Assembly: GCF_024346955.1 (NCBI RefSeq)
Contig: NZ_AP024883.1
Span: 2,604,001 to 2,668,000, forward strand
Source of the DNA: Vibrio mangrovi
GTDB lineage: Bacteria > Pseudomonadota > Gammaproteobacteria > Enterobacterales > Vibrionaceae
Reading direction: 5' to 3'
Length of the DNA stretch: 64,000 nt
In this document: piece by piece, positions 33,889 to 43,238 of the stretch
Layout: every line of letters begins with the position of its first letter
How positions within the stretch are numbered: the stretch's first letter is position 1
The notes under the pieces: model-generated
What the model saw: the letters and a program-made list of their open reading frames with translations, nothing else
Databases searched by the model: none
Told to the model about the DNA's origin: nothing
Translations under genes and position numbers: made by a program

Positions 33889-35178
33889 TTAACTTGCAGA
33901 AGGCTTGTAGACTGCCGATTCACGCTGACTGAAAGTTAAGCTCAGAATCACCAGAGAACCAATCATGGCGAAAACCGCCAGACTCAGTAAACCGGCATAC
34001 TCATTATTAAAAATACTTTCGGCTTTCACGCGGATCAGTGGTGCTAAAAAACCACCCACGGCACCAAATAAATTGACAAATCCGATCCCTGCCGCCAGTG
34101 CTGATCCGGAAAGCAACTGGGTTGGCATGGTCCAGAAAACAGGTTGCACCGCGATAAAACCAACAGCGGCAACGCAGAGTGCGATGATAGCAAATACCGG
34201 CGAAACGAGTCCGGACAGACCGACACCAATACCCGCAGCAAACAGGGTCACTGCCGCAACCTTCTTGCGTTCACCAATGCGATCCGAGTAACGAGGGATA
34301 TACCAGGTGCCAAACAGCGCGGCAATCCACGGAATCGCCGTCACCACGGAAGCAGCAAACCCGATTTTTGTCCCCATCAGCGCTGCTACCTGACTGGGTA
34401 AAAAGAAAATCAAACCGTATACAGCAACCTGAATCGTGAGATAAATAACTGCGAGTTGCCAGATTTTAGGGTTACGGATCGCTTCACTAATGCGGGATGT
34501 CACTTTAGTGGTTTCTTCCCGGGCCAATGCTGTCATGATCGCCTGCTTCTCTTCCTGGTTGAGAAAACGGGCTTTATCCGGTGTATCGACCACCCAGTAA
34601 AACGTAAATAGTCCGGCAATAACGGCAAGAATACCTTCGATCATAAACATCCAGTACCAGCCAGCTTTGCCCAGAAAACCATGCATCTCAAGTAACGCGC
34701 CGGACAACGGAGAACCCAGCGTTAACGCCAGCGGCGCTCCCATATAAAACAGCCCCATGATTCCTGCCCTGTTTTTGAGCGGGAACCAGAGCGTGGTTAA
34801 ATAAATCATACCGGGAAAGAAACCGGCCTCTGCGGCTCCCAATAATGTCCGGACAAGTAAAAACTTAAATTCAGTATCTGCATAAGCCATACCGGCAGAA
34901 AGCATTCCCCAGATAATGGTAATACTCCCAATCCAGATTCTGGCTCCCAGTTTACGCATCAGTAAATTAGCCGGAACACCGAAAGCTGCATAAATAACAA
35001 AAAATATACCGGCACCTAAAGCATAAGCTTCATTCGACAAACCAATATCTAATTGATAAGCATCTTTTGCAAAACCAATATTTGAACGATCCAGAAATGC
35101 CAGAACATATAAAGTCAGCATAAACGGAATTAAATGGGCGCGATTTTTCTTAACCGCAATATCTAATTGGGTCATCAT
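33889..35178 (-). CDS. rhmT: L-rhamnonate MFS transporter
   Basis: The 429-aa protein has 12 predicted helices and the ACS-family start LTLYVLAFLDRSNIGFAKDA. The start is set at ATG 35178, behind AAGAG; a GTG at 35187 is possible. Position between rhmD and rhmA matches E. coli rhmT (yfaV). Confidence 0.85.
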   Translation of the reverse strand: MMTQLDIAVKKNRAHLIPFMLTLYVLAFLDRSNIGFAKDAYQLDIGLSNEAYALGAGIFFVIYAAFGVPANLLMRKLGARIWIGSITIIWGMLSAGMAYADTEFKFLLVRTLLGAAEAGFFPGMIYLTTLWFPLKNRAGIMGLFYMGAPLALTLGSPLSGALLEMHGFLGKAGWYWMFMIEGILAVIAGLFTFYWVVDTPDKARFLNQEEKQAIMTALAREETTKVTSRISEAIRNPKIWQLAVIYLTIQVAVYGLIFFLPSQVAALMGTKIGFAASVVTAIPWIAALFGTWYIPRYSDRIGERKKVAAVTLFAAGIGVGLSGLVSPVFAIIALCVAAVGFIAVQPVFWTMPTQLLSGSALAAGIGFVNLFGAVGGFLAPLIRVKAESIFNNEYAGLLSLAVFAMIGSLVILSLTFSQRESAVYKPSAS

Positions 35179-35237
35179 AATCTTCACTCTTATATATGTA
35201 GGGTATTTAGTCAGATATAATTATTTAAATTAAAATA

Positions 35238-36443
35238 TTAATGGTTATAGGGTCGTTTCAAATGACACTCCCAATTTAATTCCACACCAAAGCCAGGTTT
35301 ATCCAATACAGATTTATGCATTCTGCCATTAACGGGAACCGGTTCATTCAGCAAGATAGGATCAAATTGCGGTCTTAATGTTGAGCAGTCCGGACTGGTC
35401 ATTAAGAATTCACTGAAAGGTGTATTGGTAAATGTAATCACCGCATGATGAGAATATACTGATGAGCCGTGAGGAACGACTAGCTGCCCTCTCGCTTTTG
35501 CTATCGCGGCAATCTCCACCAGCGTGGTTAAACCGCCACACCAGCCGACATCCGGTTGCATGATATCAATACCAGTCTCTGACAGCGTCCGGAACGACTG
35601 GATAGTGCCATGATGCTCACCACTCGTTACCATCATGCCAGCCGGAACGTTACGTTTTAATTCCCGGTAGCCTTCATACTGCTGTGCCGGTAAACACTCT
35701 TCGATCCATTTCAGATTATACGGAGCACAGGCATGTGCCAGTCTGGTGGCATAATTCACATCCTGACTCATCCAGCAATCGAGCATCAGCCAGAAGTCCG
35801 GACCACACTTATCCCGGAACTCGGCCACCATAGCTGCATCTTTCCGGATCCCGGCATCACCATCATGCGGTCCCCAGTGAGTCGGCATTTTGCCGCCGAT
35901 AAATCCCATCTCCTGCGCCAGATCCGGTCGGGCACCGGTGGCGTAAAACTGAATCTCGTCCCGCACCGCACCGCCAAGTAACTGGTATACGGGCAAATCA
36001 ATTACCTTGCCGAATAAATCCCACAGTGCAAGGTCCACACAAGAGATCGTATTCATGACCAAACCACCGGAACCGGCGTAAAACATCGTTGCACCAAGCA
36101 TTTGATCATGAATCAGTTTAATGTCACTGACACACTTGCCTTCAATAAAACGGCTCAGGTGTTTTTCAACCATAAAACATCCCATTTCACCGGCAGTTGA
36201 CACAGCAAATCCGGTCTGACCGTTATCCGCTTCGACTTCGACAACGAGTGTTCCCAGCACATTAATACCGAATGACTGACGTGACTGTTCATATTGTTTG
36301 TATTTGCTCATCGGTGTCGCAATATGGTCGTCAATCCAGTGATTCCCGCCCTGATCATGGTAGTCAGCGCCACCACCGTTTTTATCTGCGGTCGCCCCGC
36401 CGGTAAACCATGCGCGTACGGCTTTGATTTTTGGTAATTTCAT
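35238..36443 (-). CDS. rhmD: L-rhamnonate dehydratase
   Basis: The 401-aa enolase-superfamily enzyme dehydrates L-rhamnonate to 2-keto-3-deoxy-L-rhamnonate. It has GGNHWIDDHIATPMSKY near 30-48, HWGPHDGDAG, FWLMLDCWMSQDVNYA with the first metal ligand, WIEECLPAQQYEGY, VTSGEHHGTIQSFR and VVPHGSSVYSHHAV with the catalytic His. These match RhmD. Confidence 0.92.
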   Translation of the reverse strand: MKLPKIKAVRAWFTGGATADKNGGGADYHDQGGNHWIDDHIATPMSKYKQYEQSRQSFGINVLGTLVVEVEADNGQTGFAVSTAGEMGCFMVEKHLSRFIEGKCVSDIKLIHDQMLGATMFYAGSGGLVMNTISCVDLALWDLFGKVIDLPVYQLLGGAVRDEIQFYATGARPDLAQEMGFIGGKMPTHWGPHDGDAGIRKDAAMVAEFRDKCGPDFWLMLDCWMSQDVNYATRLAHACAPYNLKWIEECLPAQQYEGYRELKRNVPAGMMVTSGEHHGTIQSFRTLSETGIDIMQPDVGWCGGLTTLVEIAAIAKARGQLVVPHGSSVYSHHAVITFTNTPFSEFLMTSPDCSTLRPQFDPILLNEPVPVNGRMHKSVLDKPGFGVELNWECHLKRPYNH

Positions 36444-36460
36444 ATCTCCGTCCTTTCATT

Positions 36461-37240
36461 TCACGATACTGAATATAATGATGATGGCTCCCATCCCGTC
36501 AGATGAGATATTTCCTGTGCACAAAGAAGGGTTCTATCGATAATTTCACCGATATTAGATTCGGTAATTTGCAGGCTGGTTCCGACAACGGAAATTGCTG
36601 CAATTAATTTATTTTTACTATTAAAGACAGGGGCAGCGACACAGCGGACATTTTCATAATCTTCACTATTATCATAACTCCAGCCTTGTCTTCTGATATG
36701 TTCTAGTTCTTGAATTAAGTCATGTGAATTTGAGATAGTATTATTGGTTTTTATTTTAAAACTAATATTATTGATAATTCTTTTTCTGACATTATCCGGC
36801 TGCCAAGCTAATAAGCATTTCCCGATACCGGAACGGTATAAAGACATACTTTTCCCTTCATGAGAACGGACACTGATTGTCGATTTAGATTCGACTTTTA
36901 AAATGTAATAAGCCTGTTCATTATCGATAATGCCTAAATGACACAGAAAACCGGTCTCTTCCATTAAATTGATTAATGGTTTTCTTGCCAGCTCCCGGAG
37001 ATCGATCTTATTGACTGCATGTCCCGCCAGCTCGATGATCTTGGTCCAGAGACAATAATGATCATCACTGTCCACCCGGAGAAAGCGCTGACTCTTCAAT
37101 TCCCCCAGAATCAGGTATGCCGTACTCTTCGGAATGTTTAATTCATGGATAATGGTCGTTGCACTACACGGCCCGATTCTGGCAATCAGGTTCAGAATAT
37201 CGACAGCTCTGGCTAACGCGGGGACTTTACTTGATTCCAA
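36461..37240 (-). CDS. rhmR: IclR-family regulator of the rhamnonate operon
   Basis: The 259-aa protein has the IclR HTH (CSATTIIHELNIPKSTAYLI) and the effector domain with GFLCHLGIID and VAAPVFNSKNKLIAAISVVG. It is 17 bases upstream of rhmD in the same direction, as in the rhm operons, and most likely controls it. Confidence 0.85.
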   Translation of the reverse strand: MESSKVPALARAVDILNLIARIGPCSATTIIHELNIPKSTAYLILGELKSQRFLRVDSDDHYCLWTKIIELAGHAVNKIDLRELARKPLINLMEETGFLCHLGIIDNEQAYYILKVESKSTISVRSHEGKSMSLYRSGIGKCLLAWQPDNVRKRIINNISFKIKTNNTISNSHDLIQELEHIRRQGWSYDNSEDYENVRCVAAPVFNSKNKLIAAISVVGTSLQITESNIGEIIDRTLLCAQEISHLTGWEPSSLYSVS

Positions 37241-37699
37241 AATACTGGACCTCTTTCCTGTATGTTAGAATCATTATTGGTGAATAAATAAGCAATTTTT
37301 GTGATTCGGATCATGCCTGAAATCCATTCCAGAGTGTTGGAGTAATCCGACGTTAAAACGTGATTAGGGTCACTCTGGGACCGATTATCTATCTGCTATG
37401 CATTACTGATAATGAGCAAAATACTGTATGACAGACACTACCGGGATAGTCATAACAATTTACAAATGTATCAATATAAATGTGGGAATTTATATGAATA
37501 GCTCACTCTATTCCTAAAAAATAATTTTAATAGTCAAACTATTTATTTTCATGCTTATACACATAAAAAACATATGGTATTTTCTTGCTGATTTATCAGT
37601 CTCAACTAGTATAGCTGCACGATATACTTGGTTGAAATGTAAAGAATTATTTAAATAAATCAAACCTAATTTCAAATAAATATCACATGGAATATAAAT
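37241..37699. other. Non-coding region with a 50-nt hairpin
   Basis: In this 459-base gap upstream of two divergent genes the stretch 37329-37378 can fold: CCAGAGTG with CACTCTGG, TAATC with GATTA, and ACGTT with AACGT, around a two-base loop. The rest is AT-rich and shows no gene. The hairpin could be a regulatory site, a structured RNA or a degenerate mobile element. Confidence 0.45.
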
Positions 37700-38065
37700 A
37701 TGAAAAAAACGTTAGTATTAATGATTGGTTGTCTGGCTTCTTTAAATCTGTACGCAACAACCAACCCTGGTAGTGGTCAGAAATGGTATGGTCCTTTTAC
37801 GCTGACAAAAGTCGCCAGATATTGGGATGGAAGTTATCACCGGATGTCTGTCCATATTGCCGAAGAGCCGGGGACTGACTGTAGTGTCACCAATAGTGAG
37901 AAAAAAATAAGTTATGTTGGTAGATCAGAAACTTTTTCCGATAGTCTGTTTTCAGCGGCAGCAACAGCACAGGCACAAAATAAAAGAGTGATGTTATTGC
38001 TAGATGGAGCATGCGATGCTTCGTTCGGTAAAAATGTCCACGGTATTGAAATTTTCTCGGATTGA
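37700..38065 (+). CDS. Small secreted protein, function unknown
   Basis: The 121-aa protein has a cleavable signal peptide (MKKTLVLMIGCLASLNLYA). The mature part has two Cys residues (TDCSVT and DGACDASFGK) that could form a disulfide in the periplasm. I do not recognise a family. The promoter lies in the large gap before it. Convergent with the ankyrin lipoprotein gene. Confidence 0.6.
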   Translation: MKKTLVLMIGCLASLNLYATTNPGSGQKWYGPFTLTKVARYWDGSYHRMSVHIAEEPGTDCSVTNSEKKISYVGRSETFSDSLFSAAATAQAQNKRVMLLLDGACDASFGKNVHGIEIFSD

Positions 38066-38075
38066 TTTCATCTCC

Positions 38076-38103
38076 CTGCCACCAGCACCATCACTGGTGG
38101 CAG
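38076..38103. terminator. Hairpin between convergent genes
   Basis: CTGCCACCAG pairs with CTGGTGGCAG around an 8-nt loop, with no T-run. Confidence 0.6.
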
Positions 38104-38114
38104 TCAGACATCAC

Positions 38115-40235
38115 TTACTGATGAGTCAGGACCATTCCCGTAATCTGCCCGCCTTTCAACATCATCTGAGCCTGTTCTTTATTGAGGCAGTTTAGTTTCT
38201 GATTACCTTGGTATCCGCAGATAAAAGATTTCCAGTTCGGACTTCCTGAAGCATTGAACCCATAACCTTTATTGGACTTAGGAATCGACGGGTCAATTTT
38301 GATGTAGCCTCTTGTCTGACCATTCTCGATTCTCAACAGTACGGCAAAGTTATAGGGTAACGTTACGTCCGAATCGGATTCCCACTTCCAGCTTCCTGAC
38401 ACCAGAGGTTGCCCCATAATTGTCGATATACGATAGCGTGTAGTAATTGAGCGGATAGCAATATCACCGACTTTTAAATTCCTATGTGTAAACTCTCCGG
38501 AGTACTCACTGTTATCCCCCGTCTTCATATTGCCGCGGACACTCAGCCGGTAAGTAACTGGCTGAGGTTTAGCTTTCTGTTGATCATGCTGTTGAGCCGG
38601 CTTTGCTTTTTTCTTCTCCTGCACTGACTGTTTATTTTCATCCAGCAATGCTTTACGGAGTACTGCATAATCCGATTTAGCTTTGCGATTGCGGGATGCC
38701 TCAATAATAGAACGCTGCTTCTTATCAAGTTCAGCCACATATTTTTTTCTCTCATTCACCATGTTGCGGTGCGCCACCGCTTTTGAGTGCTGATAAGCCT
38801 GCTCTTGTTTCAGCAAGCGGGCCAAAGCCGGATCCGAGACCGAAATATCGCCTTTCATATATCGCTGACTGAGAGTAGCCAGACTATTGCTCTGCCCGCC
38901 GGACCAGACATCACTCACTGCTGCGGAAAAAATCTCCGTACCATGATAAGCATCGACATTACTCGCATAAATACCGGCACCGATTGCAGTTGTCGTCAGT
39001 GTTTTCATCACAGTGTCAAAATTAAAAAATGAGGATTTGTTGACGCCGCCATACTGGCGGATCAAGCGGCTTATTTCCGGTAAATCATGGTCTTCAGCCA
39101 GATCCAGCGAATAGCCGGCCGTTCCTCCCAAATCAATATTCGGGTTGGCTCCGGAGAAAAGTAGCAAGCGGGCAATCTCAGGCTGATTACGGTAAATCGT
39201 ATGCTCTAATGGGTATTGCGTGTATAAATACTCCTCACGATTAACTTCGAAACCGGCTAAAAGCAGCGCTTCAGCCATATCCCGATCACCATGGTCGATC
39301 GCATTGATCATCGCCGGATAATAGGATTCGACCGGCGACTGGCACCAGCGGTGCATAAATTCAACCTGCGCCGGAATCCGTGGCACCTCACCACAGATCT
39401 GCGCAGACACTACGGTAGGATTTGCTCCCAGCTTCATCAGTGCTTCGGTGCCAGCCATATGGCCGTCCTGAAAAGCAAGAAACAGTGCATGATTCAACGC
39501 ATCCGGTTCAGGACGAGCACCATATCCGGCCAGACGTTCACTGATCAGCCCGCCCCTGGGATTGCGTAATGCGTAATACAAAGCGGTATCAGGGCGAGCC
39601 CGGCTTCCGGTTATCATTAATGTATCAACGATATCCGGATTAGCAGCATATTTACCTGCGGCGTACAGAGGAACATAGAGCTGATTATTACCATAGACAG
39701 CATCCGCGTCCGGGTCGAGCCCTTCCTCCGTAAGCAGATAAGCGATCACACCGAACTGGTTATATCTGGCAGCCATCGCTAAAGGTGAGTAGACATCTTT
39801 ATAACTGCGGGTCAGCCCTTTGCTGTAATACATTTTCAGCCGTTTGATATCACCTTTAGCCGCCGCGACTCTCGCCTGCCTTACGGAAGGATCCGCCCCT
39901 TTAGCAATGAAGAAGTCACTGTACCGTTCGCTTGATAAGTCCTGATAGTACCAATCGAGTTCTTCAGCCTGTTGATTGAGTCGGTTTAACTGAGAATCCG
40001 TCGCTTCAACGCCCGATTTTTGCAGGGCGACACTCATTTCCAGTAAGGATTCAATTGCCCGGCGCACAGCTTTGCTGCTGTTGTCTCCCGGAATCTTTTC
40101 CAGGGTCAGCAGAATCTGATCGATTTGCTGTTCTTGCGGCAAAGCCTTAATTTGCTCTTTCTGAGCATCAGAAACAATCGGGCCGGCACACCCAGCCAGC
40201 AGAAAAACCATCAAAACGCATATGAGAGATCTCAT
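38115..40235 (-). CDS. Ankyrin-repeat lipoprotein
   Basis: The 706-aa protein has a lipoprotein signal with lipobox LLAGC (Cys16). Residues about 125-400 hold ankyrin-like repeats (YSPLAMAARYNQFGVIAYLL; YPLEHTIYRNQPEIARLLLF). A Lys/Gln-rich coiled coil at about 475-560 (KKKAKPAQQHDQQKAKPQP) leads to a C-terminal beta-rich domain. It is anchored in the outer or inner membrane facing the periplasm and probably mediates protein contacts. The exact role is unknown. Confidence 0.75.
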   Translation of the reverse strand: MRSLICVLMVFLLAGCAGPIVSDAQKEQIKALPQEQQIDQILLTLEKIPGDNSSKAVRRAIESLLEMSVALQKSGVEATDSQLNRLNQQAEELDWYYQDLSSERYSDFFIAKGADPSVRQARVAAAKGDIKRLKMYYSKGLTRSYKDVYSPLAMAARYNQFGVIAYLLTEEGLDPDADAVYGNNQLYVPLYAAGKYAANPDIVDTLMITGSRARPDTALYYALRNPRGGLISERLAGYGARPEPDALNHALFLAFQDGHMAGTEALMKLGANPTVVSAQICGEVPRIPAQVEFMHRWCQSPVESYYPAMINAIDHGDRDMAEALLLAGFEVNREEYLYTQYPLEHTIYRNQPEIARLLLFSGANPNIDLGGTAGYSLDLAEDHDLPEISRLIRQYGGVNKSSFFNFDTVMKTLTTTAIGAGIYASNVDAYHGTEIFSAAVSDVWSGGQSNSLATLSQRYMKGDISVSDPALARLLKQEQAYQHSKAVAHRNMVNERKKYVAELDKKQRSIIEASRNRKAKSDYAVLRKALLDENKQSVQEKKKAKPAQQHDQQKAKPQPVTYRLSVRGNMKTGDNSEYSGEFTHRNLKVGDIAIRSITTRYRISTIMGQPLVSGSWKWESDSDVTLPYNFAVLLRIENGQTRGYIKIDPSIPKSNKGYGFNASGSPNWKSFICGYQGNQKLNCLNKEQAQMMLKGGQITGMVLTHQ

Positions 40236-40593
40236 TATGCCTCACTCCATCACAAATATATTCGTAGATATTATTTACGTTATCTGAATCATTAGTTTTG
40301 CACATAATCAATAATCACTGATCTCGTAGATAAATAAGCCTTAAAACGTGACAGATATTGGAAATATCAATCATACCGCAGGGTTTACAGGAATTATCAC
40401 CTGCTCCTTTTCTGTTTCCTGCTCCTCATCCTGAACTTCAGCATTGATGCACAATCAGGCAAGCATTGCGTAGGATTAGGATTGAACAAAAAAGCCGGAT
40501 ACATAATGATAAGATTTCATTTTTTATCGTTTGTGCGTCGGTATCATGCCTGCGCCGCCATACTTACTATCGATGCGGATGAGATTGAATTTT
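40236..40593. other. Divergent promoter region
   Basis: This 358-base gap separates the divergent ankyrin lipoprotein and metallo-beta-lactamase genes. No gene or clear promoter is visible; there is a pyrimidine-rich stretch near 40400-40435. Confidence 0.4.
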
Positions 40594-41655
40594 ATGAGAA
40601 ATTTTCGTTGTTCCAGAACCCTGTTCAGTAGCCTGAGTCTGAGCGTTTTGGCCTTATTTGGCTGCTCTGCCAGTGGTCAGGATATTCATACATCTCCGTC
40701 TGAATTTGCGAATACTGAAGTGCAGTATCAACCGGGCTTTAGTACTTATGTGACGGCGTTCTGGAATATGCTGACATCTGACGTCGCCGATCTCACTCCG
40801 GCAGCGCCGATACCGCTCATGCCGATGACATCACAACAACTTGCCCATGAAGATAAAGATGTGATTTACCGTTTAGGGCATTCAACCGTACTGATGAAAC
40901 TTGGTAAGCAGTGGATCCTGACTGACCCGATGTTCAGCCAGCATGCTTCTCCGGTACAGTGGATGGGGCCGGAACGCTTCCATCCGGCACCGATTGCAAT
41001 CAAAGACTTACCTGAAATCGACATGGTTCTGATCAGTCATAACCATTTTGACCACCTTGATGAAGACTCAATTGTCCGGCTGGCGCCGAAAGTCAAACAG
41101 TTTCTGGTTCCGGCTCAGATAGGAAAAATACTCACGGACTGGGGCGTTGCGGAGAATAAAATTCAGGCACTCAACTGGTGGAACACCACGCAGGTCGGAG
41201 AAACACAGCTGATATTTACGCCTTCCCAGCATTATTCGGGACGTGGCATGACCGACCAGAATGAAACGCTGTGGGGCGGCTGGGTTATATTAGCTCCGAC
41301 TCACCGGATCTATTTCAGTGGAGACTCCGGCTACTTTCATGGCTTTAAACAGATCGGTGACCAGTATGGTCCGTTTGATGTCGCTTTGCTCGAAGACGGA
41401 CAATATAACCACAGCTGGCCGGCTATTCACCTTTTCCCCGATGAAGTTGTTCAGGCAACGCTTGATCTGAAAAGTAAAGTGGTGCTGCCGGTTCATAACA
41501 GCACATTTAAACTGGCCAATCATTCCTGGAATGAACCGCTGGAACAGGTTTATCAAATCAGTCAACAACGAGGCGTTACCATGGTTGCCCCAGAATTCGG
41601 CCAGCGCTATGAAATCGGTCAGCCCTTACCGGTCCGGAGATGGTGGGCACAATAA
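40594..41655 (+). CDS. Metallo-beta-lactamase-fold lipoprotein (NAPE-PLD/UlaG-like)
   Basis: From ATG 40594 the protein has 353 aa, a lipoprotein signal with FGC lipobox and the metal site SHNHFDHLDEDS (about 148-159), a later GGW and FSGDSGYFHGF (Asp ligand) and LPVHNSTF (His ligand). The pattern fits MBL hydrolases of the NAPE-PLD/RomA type, which may act on lipids or phosphodiesters. Substrate unknown. The TAA stop overlaps the next ATG. Confidence 0.82.
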   Translation: MRNFRCSRTLFSSLSLSVLALFGCSASGQDIHTSPSEFANTEVQYQPGFSTYVTAFWNMLTSDVADLTPAAPIPLMPMTSQQLAHEDKDVIYRLGHSTVLMKLGKQWILTDPMFSQHASPVQWMGPERFHPAPIAIKDLPEIDMVLISHNHFDHLDEDSIVRLAPKVKQFLVPAQIGKILTDWGVAENKIQALNWWNTTQVGETQLIFTPSQHYSGRGMTDQNETLWGGWVILAPTHRIYFSGDSGYFHGFKQIGDQYGPFDVALLEDGQYNHSWPAIHLFPDEVVQATLDLKSKVVLPVHNSTFKLANHSWNEPLEQVYQISQQRGVTMVAPEFGQRYEIGQPLPVRRWWAQ

Positions 41656-42023
41656 TGAAAAAATTTATCGGCTTACTGCTGCTCGTCAGCACCATGAGTG
41701 ACGCATCACCCACATCAGATCAGGAGATCACGGCCTTGCTCAATGTTCTGCAACACTCCGACTGCCAGTTTGAACGCAGCGGTACGTGGTATTCCGGGGA
41801 GCGGGCCGCCGCCCATCTGCAGGATAAATGGGATTATGCCAAAGATGAAATCGACTCCAGTGAAACTTTTATCCGGAAAATTGCCACCGGAAGCTGGCTC
41901 ACCGGCAGCAGTTATCATGTTAAATGTGATCAGACAATGACTACCAGCGCACAATGGCTGAACACGCAGCTACAACAGCTCCGGACTTCCCAACAAAGCT
42001 CACCGGCTGATTCGCTTCAATAA
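41655..42023 (+). CDS. DUF5329 family periplasmic protein
   Basis: The 122-aa protein starts at the ATG overlapping the previous stop (TAATG). It has a signal peptide and the family motifs LLNVLQHSDCQFERSGTWYS, ERAAAHLQDKWDYA and ETFIRKIATGSWLTGSSYHV. Family function unknown; operon with the MBL-fold gene suggests a common pathway. Confidence 0.85.
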   Translation: MKKFIGLLLLVSTMSDASPTSDQEITALLNVLQHSDCQFERSGTWYSGERAAAHLQDKWDYAKDEIDSSETFIRKIATGSWLTGSSYHVKCDQTMTTSAQWLNTQLQQLRTSQQSSPADSLQ

Positions 42024-42048
42024 CAAGCTCAGACTGACCGGAGAAAAC

Positions 42049-43062
42049 TTAACTGGCTCTCCGGTACAGATATTTTCTGCTCTTTGTGCCATGAATTCCC
42101 AGCCATGATTCAGGGATAAACCGGGCAGCCAGCAGTGAAACCAGCAGTGCAATGGTTCCTAATGTCACCGCATAGCTGTTTCCCTGTACCGGCAGGCCAG
42201 TCCGATAGGAGATCAGCGTGATCAGGGTAAACACTGGCCAGTGGATTAACAGCAGGTACATTGATTTTCTGCCAATCCAGATCAGAGGGGAGATGGCAAT
42301 CTTCCGGAAGAGGAAAAGCACAGAACAGACTGAGAGCAGCGATGTGACGATATAACCGATGTAGCTGCCATACCACAGCGTGTTGACATGGATATCGACA
42401 TAACCCTCAACAGCATAAGCCAGCCCTACAGTCACACATATCACCATGATCTGAGAGAGAAAGCTCACCCGGCTAATTTGCTCTCCGAACAGGTATCCGC
42501 TCAGGGCAAACAGTAATCCCAGCGGGATCGTACTGAATCCCAAAGGTAGCAAAAGCTGCTCGCGGTATAACAACCATCCGACACCAGCCAGAAGCGGGAG
42601 TAAAATAAACTGTATACGCCGATTCAGCCTGACAATCCCGGCCATCAGACATTTCACAATAAACAGCGACAAAAGAAACCACAGCGGCGCATTTCCCTTA
42701 GTATCACCGGAAATCAGCAGCGAATCGACCGGTAATGACAACACCTGTCCGATGGGAAGCCGGTCGATATAAATCAGTTTCGGGGCCATAAACATAAACC
42801 CGATGAGCGTCCATATCAGCATCGGAAAGATGAGTCGGTTCAAATCGTTGGTGAAAGCTTCTCTGAAAGGACGTGTTTTAAACACCACACCCGATTTAAA
42901 GTAAAACCATGGCATAAAGAAGAACAACACCCGGAGCAGGACATGAAATGTATCCGTATCAGATAATCCTCCCCACATGAATGCATGATAAACCACCATC
43001 CATAAGATCATGATCCCACTGATACAGTCATAAGACACATTACGATTTTTAAGCATAGCCAT
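42049..43062 (-). CDS. Acyltransferase-3 family membrane protein
   Basis: The 337-aa protein has about ten hydrophobic segments and the acyltransferase-3 layout, beginning NVSYDCISGIMILWMVVYHA with the His of the family signature. These enzymes O-acylate sugars of surface polysaccharides or other substrates in the inner membrane. The target is not known. It lies downstream of the NRPS operon on the same strand but behind a terminator. Confidence 0.8.
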   Translation of the reverse strand: MAMLKNRNVSYDCISGIMILWMVVYHAFMWGGLSDTDTFHVLLRVLFFFMPWFYFKSGVVFKTRPFREAFTNDLNRLIFPMLIWTLIGFMFMAPKLIYIDRLPIGQVLSLPVDSLLISGDTKGNAPLWFLLSLFIVKCLMAGIVRLNRRIQFILLPLLAGVGWLLYREQLLLPLGFSTIPLGLLFALSGYLFGEQISRVSFLSQIMVICVTVGLAYAVEGYVDIHVNTLWYGSYIGYIVTSLLSVCSVLFLFRKIAISPLIWIGRKSMYLLLIHWPVFTLITLISYRTGLPVQGNSYAVTLGTIALLVSLLAARFIPESWLGIHGTKSRKYLYRRAS

Positions 43063-43192
43063 TATCTTCCGGATGTTGTTTTATCCCTTAATACACAGAC
43101 AAATAACAAACCAGAAACAAATAAGCAACAATACCCATATCTTATTGTGATCATTCAACTCTTTTACATACTAAATTCTGGCGGATAAAACA

Positions 43193-43213
43193 GAGCCCGG
43201 CAATTCCGGGCTC
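43193..43213 (-). terminator. Terminator of the NRPS operon
   Basis: GAGCCCGG pairs with CCGGGCTC around a 5-nt loop and, on the minus strand, is followed by TGTTTT. It lies 26 bases after the NRPS stop. Confidence 0.85.
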
Positions 43214-43238
43214 ATAGGCAATCTCAGTATCACATCAC

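Noticed and set aside
43063..43238. Fur box near the NRPS operon
   Set aside because: No sequence close to the Fur consensus was seen; the operon promoter lies outside the window.
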